From the NCBI GenBank assembly GCA_023460935.1, contig JAEWOI010000035.1:62001-126000 (forward strand): a stretch of 64,000 nucleotides of DNA, in the 5' to 3' direction. How positions within the stretch are numbered: the stretch's first letter is position 1; every line of letters starts with the position of its first letter. The position numbers and the translations under genes were made by a program. Below the pieces are notes generated by a model, which saw only the letters and a program-made list of their open reading frames with translations, ran no database searches and had not been told where the DNA came from. Of this stretch, positions 61,679 to 64,000 are shown piece after piece. The DNA is from Actinomycetes bacterium. GTDB lineage: Bacteria > Actinomycetota > Actinomycetes > Propionibacteriales > Propionibacteriaceae.

Positions 61679-62029
61679 TCACAGCCCGATCATTCGTTCT
61701 CCCGGCAGTAGGTCCTCCAATCCCGGCGAGCAGTGCACAAGCAGCACCGGGTGCCCGATGAGGTTAGCGACCCGATCAGCGACGGCGTGGAGGTCGACTG
61801 CCGCCCAAGCGCGGGCCTCAATCACGTCGACAAGCACTTCAACCGGGACGCTCGTGGGGAGGTTCGCTCCGCTCGCCGCAAGCCCACAGACTCGTGGGTG
61901 CGCGATGCCGGCCTGGTTCAGGACGCTCAGAACCTGCTCTCTGTAGAGGTACAGCAGGTCGAGTGGCGCGAAGTCCTCTGGCACTCCCCCATCCTCTCTG
62001 ATCGTCCTGCTTACGTCAGTGGCATCCAT
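61679..62029 (-). CDS. Degenerate nucleotidyltransferase-like protein
   Basis: 116 residues. LLYLYREQVLSVLNQAGI, then VCGLAASGANLPTSVPVEVLVDV, then LHAVADRVANLIGHPVLLVHC resembles a minimal nucleotidyltransferase (helix, FGSxARGE, SDxDLLV, helix, strand). The GSxARGE and DxD residues are replaced (LAASGAN, VPVEV), so catalysis is doubtful. ATG at 62029 overlaps the upstream small ORF's stop by 19 bases. It may be a relic or a non-catalytic regulator of a MNT/HEPN type. Confidence 0.45.
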   Translation of the reverse strand: MDATDVSRTIREDGGVPEDFAPLDLLYLYREQVLSVLNQAGIAHPRVCGLAASGANLPTSVPVEVLVDVIEARAWAAVDLHAVADRVANLIGHPVLLVHCSPGLEDLLPGERMIGL

Positions 62030-62271
62030 AGGGCGACGTCGCACCGGCGCAGCCAGGTTCGCCGACTGAGCCCGTACCGCTCCCACTCGATGCAGACGAC
62101 ATCGCCATCAACCCACGCAAGGTGCGCGGCAACAATAGTCGGTCCGCGCGACCACACCAGCCGCGCAAGGACTGGACGGTTCCGACCGGAGTGCCCCCGC
62201 CTGGACCCGTGTGGGCGCCGGACAGAGTTGAGAGGCGCTGGGAAGAGTGCCTCGTGGTCCACACCGGTCAT
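62011..62271 (-). CDS. Small Trp-rich basic protein, unknown
   Basis: 86 residues. The second half (LARLVWSRGPTIVAAHLAWVDGDVVCIEW) forms alternating hydrophobic strands like a small beta-barrel, followed by RRTWLRRCDVALWMP. It overlaps the next ORF's start by 19 bases on the same strand, suggesting a two-gene unit. No family recognised; the overlapping-frame arrangement is the main support. Confidence 0.4.
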   Translation of the reverse strand: MTGVDHEALFPAPLNSVRRPHGSRRGHSGRNRPVLARLVWSRGPTIVAAHLAWVDGDVVCIEWERYGLSRRTWLRRCDVALWMPLT

Positions 62272-62436
62272 TATCGCTCACGCGTTCGATTCCTCCGAGG
62301 GCGCGACGTGGCGCGGCGCTCACGAGTCGCCGGCTCGATGCTCGATCGCGCATGAGTAGCCGCACGCATATAGTGCGCCTGCGTGCGGCGGGGTGGCGCC
62401 GCTGCGGAGCCGCATCAGCGCCTTATCGTGGCGGTG

Positions 62437-62808
62437 ATGGCCAGACCGCCTGAATGCACCCTGCTCGATGCGGCCCGCTTCGTGTCCCGCCGCTCGACAC
62501 GCGATCTCGCACGCGAGACCGGCTACAGCGTTCGCACCGTTCAAGAAGCCCTCTGGGGCGAGCGAAGGCATGGAGGGCAATCGGTCAGCCTCCGGCCATC
62601 ACTTGGGGTCGTCGTAGCCCTTGCACGCGCTCTGAACGTTGCCCCCGACCGCCTTCGCCGGGCCGGTCGAGACGATGCGGCCATTGCCATGGACCTCCTC
62701 GGGGAAGAGTTCGACTTCTCACGCGTCCCGACGGCAGCACTCGTCGCGGAGCTCAGTAGGCGCACCGGTGGAGCCGAGGGCGGTTCCTGGGTGTGGGTAT
62801 CCAGCTGA
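62437..62808 (+). CDS. Xre-like HTH protein
   Basis: 123 residues. TRDLARETGYSVRTVQEALWGERRHGG and LRPSLGVVVALARALNVAPDRLRRAG together form a Cro/C1-type HTH with a long insertion between recognition helix and helix 4. The C-terminal part (DLLGEEFDFSRVPTAALVAELSRRTGG) is helical. ATG at 62437 is preferred to the further upstream starts. It is probably a regulator of the island or a neighbouring toxin. Confidence 0.6.
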   Translation: MARPPECTLLDAARFVSRRSTRDLARETGYSVRTVQEALWGERRHGGQSVSLRPSLGVVVALARALNVAPDRLRRAGRDDAAIAMDLLGEEFDFSRVPTAALVAELSRRTGGAEGGSWVWVSS

Positions 62809-62885
62809 CGCGCGGGGCCGGCGCTCGGTATTGCTGAGTTGGGCCATCGCATCGACACCGACTCTTACCCGGTCGATAGTCACGG

Positions 62886-63536
62886 TCAGCATTCTCGTGC
62901 TCTTCGTTCGATCTCCATCGCGGCGGCATGTGATCCGCGGGCATCCCCGAACAGGTACAGATCGACGAGGACAGCGAACTCCCCCACCCCGGTCTGGGCA
63001 CTGCCGGCGAGAAAGATGTCGCCTTCATCGTCGAGGACAAGCCCAAACTCCGACTCGATCCTGTCCAGGTCGGTGGTCCGTCCGTACAGAACGTCCTTGC
63101 TGTCGGTCATCCCTAGGGCCTCGGAGAGCGCAGCGGTGATCCCGCTCGCACCTGTAACCATCACCGCCGTTGCCAGATCAGTGCGGCTGCAGGTGGCTGA
63201 GCGGTACCGGAACCATCCTCGTGCAGCGCCCAGCCGATGGGCGATGCCACCGGAGTCCAAAGTGTTCAGCGATGCGCGAAGTTGGCTGCGTCGCGTAGGG
63301 CCGAGACTCCCGCCCCCTCCCCCATCGAGAAGCGAGATCGCCGCTAGACGGGTTGCATCCTCCCAACGGCGACCGCGAGCCTGAGTACGCGTCCACGCCC
63401 GGAAGATGGTTCCCTCAACGGTCTCGGTCTTGCCGATCACCCGATGCAGTGGGAGGTCACCCGCAGCTGCCGCATGCTGAAGCCAACGCGTCGTTAGACC
63501 GGCGACCCTCGCTGCCTCCGTGAGCGTCAGCTCCAT
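62886..63536 (-). CDS. HTH protein, possible AbiEi-like regulator
   Basis: 216 residues. The first 50 (MELTLTEAARVAGLTTRWLQHAAAAGDLPLHRVIG) look like a MerR/excisionase HTH. A Gly-rich loop (DGGGGGSLG) and an alpha/beta region (VMVTGASGITAALSEALGM ... FGLVLDDEGDIFLA) follow, then helices (DLYLFGDARGSHAAAMEIERR). Type IV antitoxins have a comparable plan but I cannot assign it. A palindrome lies 12 bp upstream of the ATG. Confidence 0.55.
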   Translation of the reverse strand: MELTLTEAARVAGLTTRWLQHAAAAGDLPLHRVIGKTETVEGTIFRAWTRTQARGRRWEDATRLAAISLLDGGGGGSLGPTRRSQLRASLNTLDSGGIAHRLGAARGWFRYRSATCSRTDLATAVMVTGASGITAALSEALGMTDSKDVLYGRTTDLDRIESEFGLVLDDEGDIFLAGSAQTGVGEFAVLVDLYLFGDARGSHAAAMEIERRAREC

Positions 63537-63547
63537 ACCATATATGT

Positions 63548-63559
63548 TCGCATATGCGA
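63548..63559. promoter_or_regulatory. 12-bp palindrome before the HTH gene
   Basis: TCGCATATGCGA is perfectly symmetric and lies 12 bp upstream of the minus-strand start at 63536. TATATGG is nearer the ATG and could be the -10 of a leaderless transcript. It is a likely operator for the encoded HTH protein. Confidence 0.45.
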
Positions 63560-63626
63560 CGCAATCGGGAACACGACTGTCGGCCGAGAGGCCGTCTCAA
63601 GGATGGGACAGACCCGCGCGGGGCCA

Positions 63627-63962
63627 TCAACCTGCTCGCTTCTCGTGGCTCTCCAGCCATGCCTCCACCGCCGAGCGGGGAACCCAGCGGTAGCCGTTTG
63701 ACTTCGTCCGGACCTCGTTGACGAAGGTGGTCTCCAAATGCTTGATCGCGTGGTTCCGGCTGCATCCGAGGAGTCGGGCGAGCTTCGTCGCACCGAGCTG
63801 CTCACCGAGTTCGAACCGCGCCATCTTCTTCTCGGTGGCGGCTGACTCGACTTGGAGGCTGAGGATCAGCCCGTCGAGCGCGATCAGTTCTTGGCGAACA
63901 CGGTCCCTGATAGACGACAGGGCCTTCAGCCGTTCGGTGGTGGCAACGTTGATTCGTGACAT
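63627..63962 (-). CDS. Excisionase/MerR-like HTH protein
   Basis: 111 residues. The first 50 are a helical region (RLKALSSIRDRVRQELIALDG), then LGATKLARLLGCSRNHAIKHLETTF and NGYRWVPRSAVEAWLESHE give a wHTH of the excisionase/MerR type. In an island beside a tRNA scar it is a candidate recombination directionality factor, or a regulator for the following HTH gene (90-bp gap, same strand). ATG at 63962 is 38 bp from the window edge. Confidence 0.6.
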   Translation of the reverse strand: MSRINVATTERLKALSSIRDRVRQELIALDGLILSLQVESAATEKKMARFELGEQLGATKLARLLGCSRNHAIKHLETTFVNEVRTKSNGYRWVPRSAVEAWLESHEKRAG

Positions 63963-64000
63963 ACCAGGAAGGTGTGCGGCTGATCGGAGAAGTGTGCAGC

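Larger units (their letters stand above)
51366..64000. mobile_element. Putative genomic (defence) island, left part
   Basis: Starts at the tRNA-Val scar. The interior has visibly lower GC, longer non-coding gaps, and genes of conflict-system type (SIR2, HEPN/RES, TPR-PIN, HTH proteins) in mixed orientation, in contrast to the compact housekeeping operons on the left. No integrase is present up to base 64000, so the element should continue to the right and end at an intact tRNA-Val in minus orientation. Extent is inferred. Confidence 0.55.

Overview
The window is high-GC actinobacterial DNA, most likely from the Propionibacteriales/Propionibacteriaceae (inference). The markers are RbpA, a GarA/OdhI-type FHA protein, a split Lnt + polyprenol-phosphate mannose synthase pair, a DUF222/13E12-type HNH gene, and above all a PPi-dependent phosphofructokinase of the Propionibacterium type. 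Many start codons lie only a few bases after a TANNNT hexamer, as expected for leaderless transcripts.

Region by region. 1-9.0 kb: transporters (AI-2E-type, EamA, two MFS, CorA), a YbdK-type carboxylate-amine ligase, ThpR, a YqeY protein and the metX-metW methionine operon. 9.0-24.3 kb: two small ORFs, a Pol I-type 5'-3' exonuclease, lnt-ppm-fxsA, rbpA, an MFS/GDPD pair, pdxY, a TIM-barrel protein, a MurA-like enzyme fused to a Cro/C1 helix-turn-helix, lpd, and three membrane/exported proteins that appear to share one ectodomain type. 24.4-33.7 kb: an orphan Flp pilin, a 34-bp tandem repeat, a CPBP protease, a SatD-like/DUF3307-like pair, an HD protein, an SDR, a Moco oxidoreductase, a YciO-type Sua5 protein, a C-S lyase, an LLM flavoprotein and a TadE-like protein. 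33.8-47.7 kb: PPi-PFK, an aminotransferase/BrkB pair, then the long minus-strand cluster thrS-HIT-pgsA2-gcvH-garA-ftsR-BFN-merR-gcvP, whose order closely matches mycobacterial loci, plus an HtrA-like protease. 47.7-51.3 kb: a membrane protein, two micropeptide genes, a LuxR regulator and the DUF222-HNH gene.

At 51,317-51,365 lies a D-arm-less 3' fragment of a tRNA-Val(GAC) gene, still followed by its hairpin. This is the classic scar of an integrated element. From here to the window end the gene density and style change. The island carries a protein with an HTH and an R-x4-H (HEPN-like) motif, a SIR2-family NADase-like protein, a HEPN/RES composite, a 1198-residue TPR protein with a PIN-like C-terminal domain divergent from a membrane coiled-coil protein, a degenerate nucleotidyltransferase-like protein and three small HTH proteins. 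I read it as a defence or conflict island; its integrase and the intact tRNA-Val should lie to the right of this window. The TPR-PIN/membrane-coiled-coil divergent pair is the best candidate for an undescribed system.
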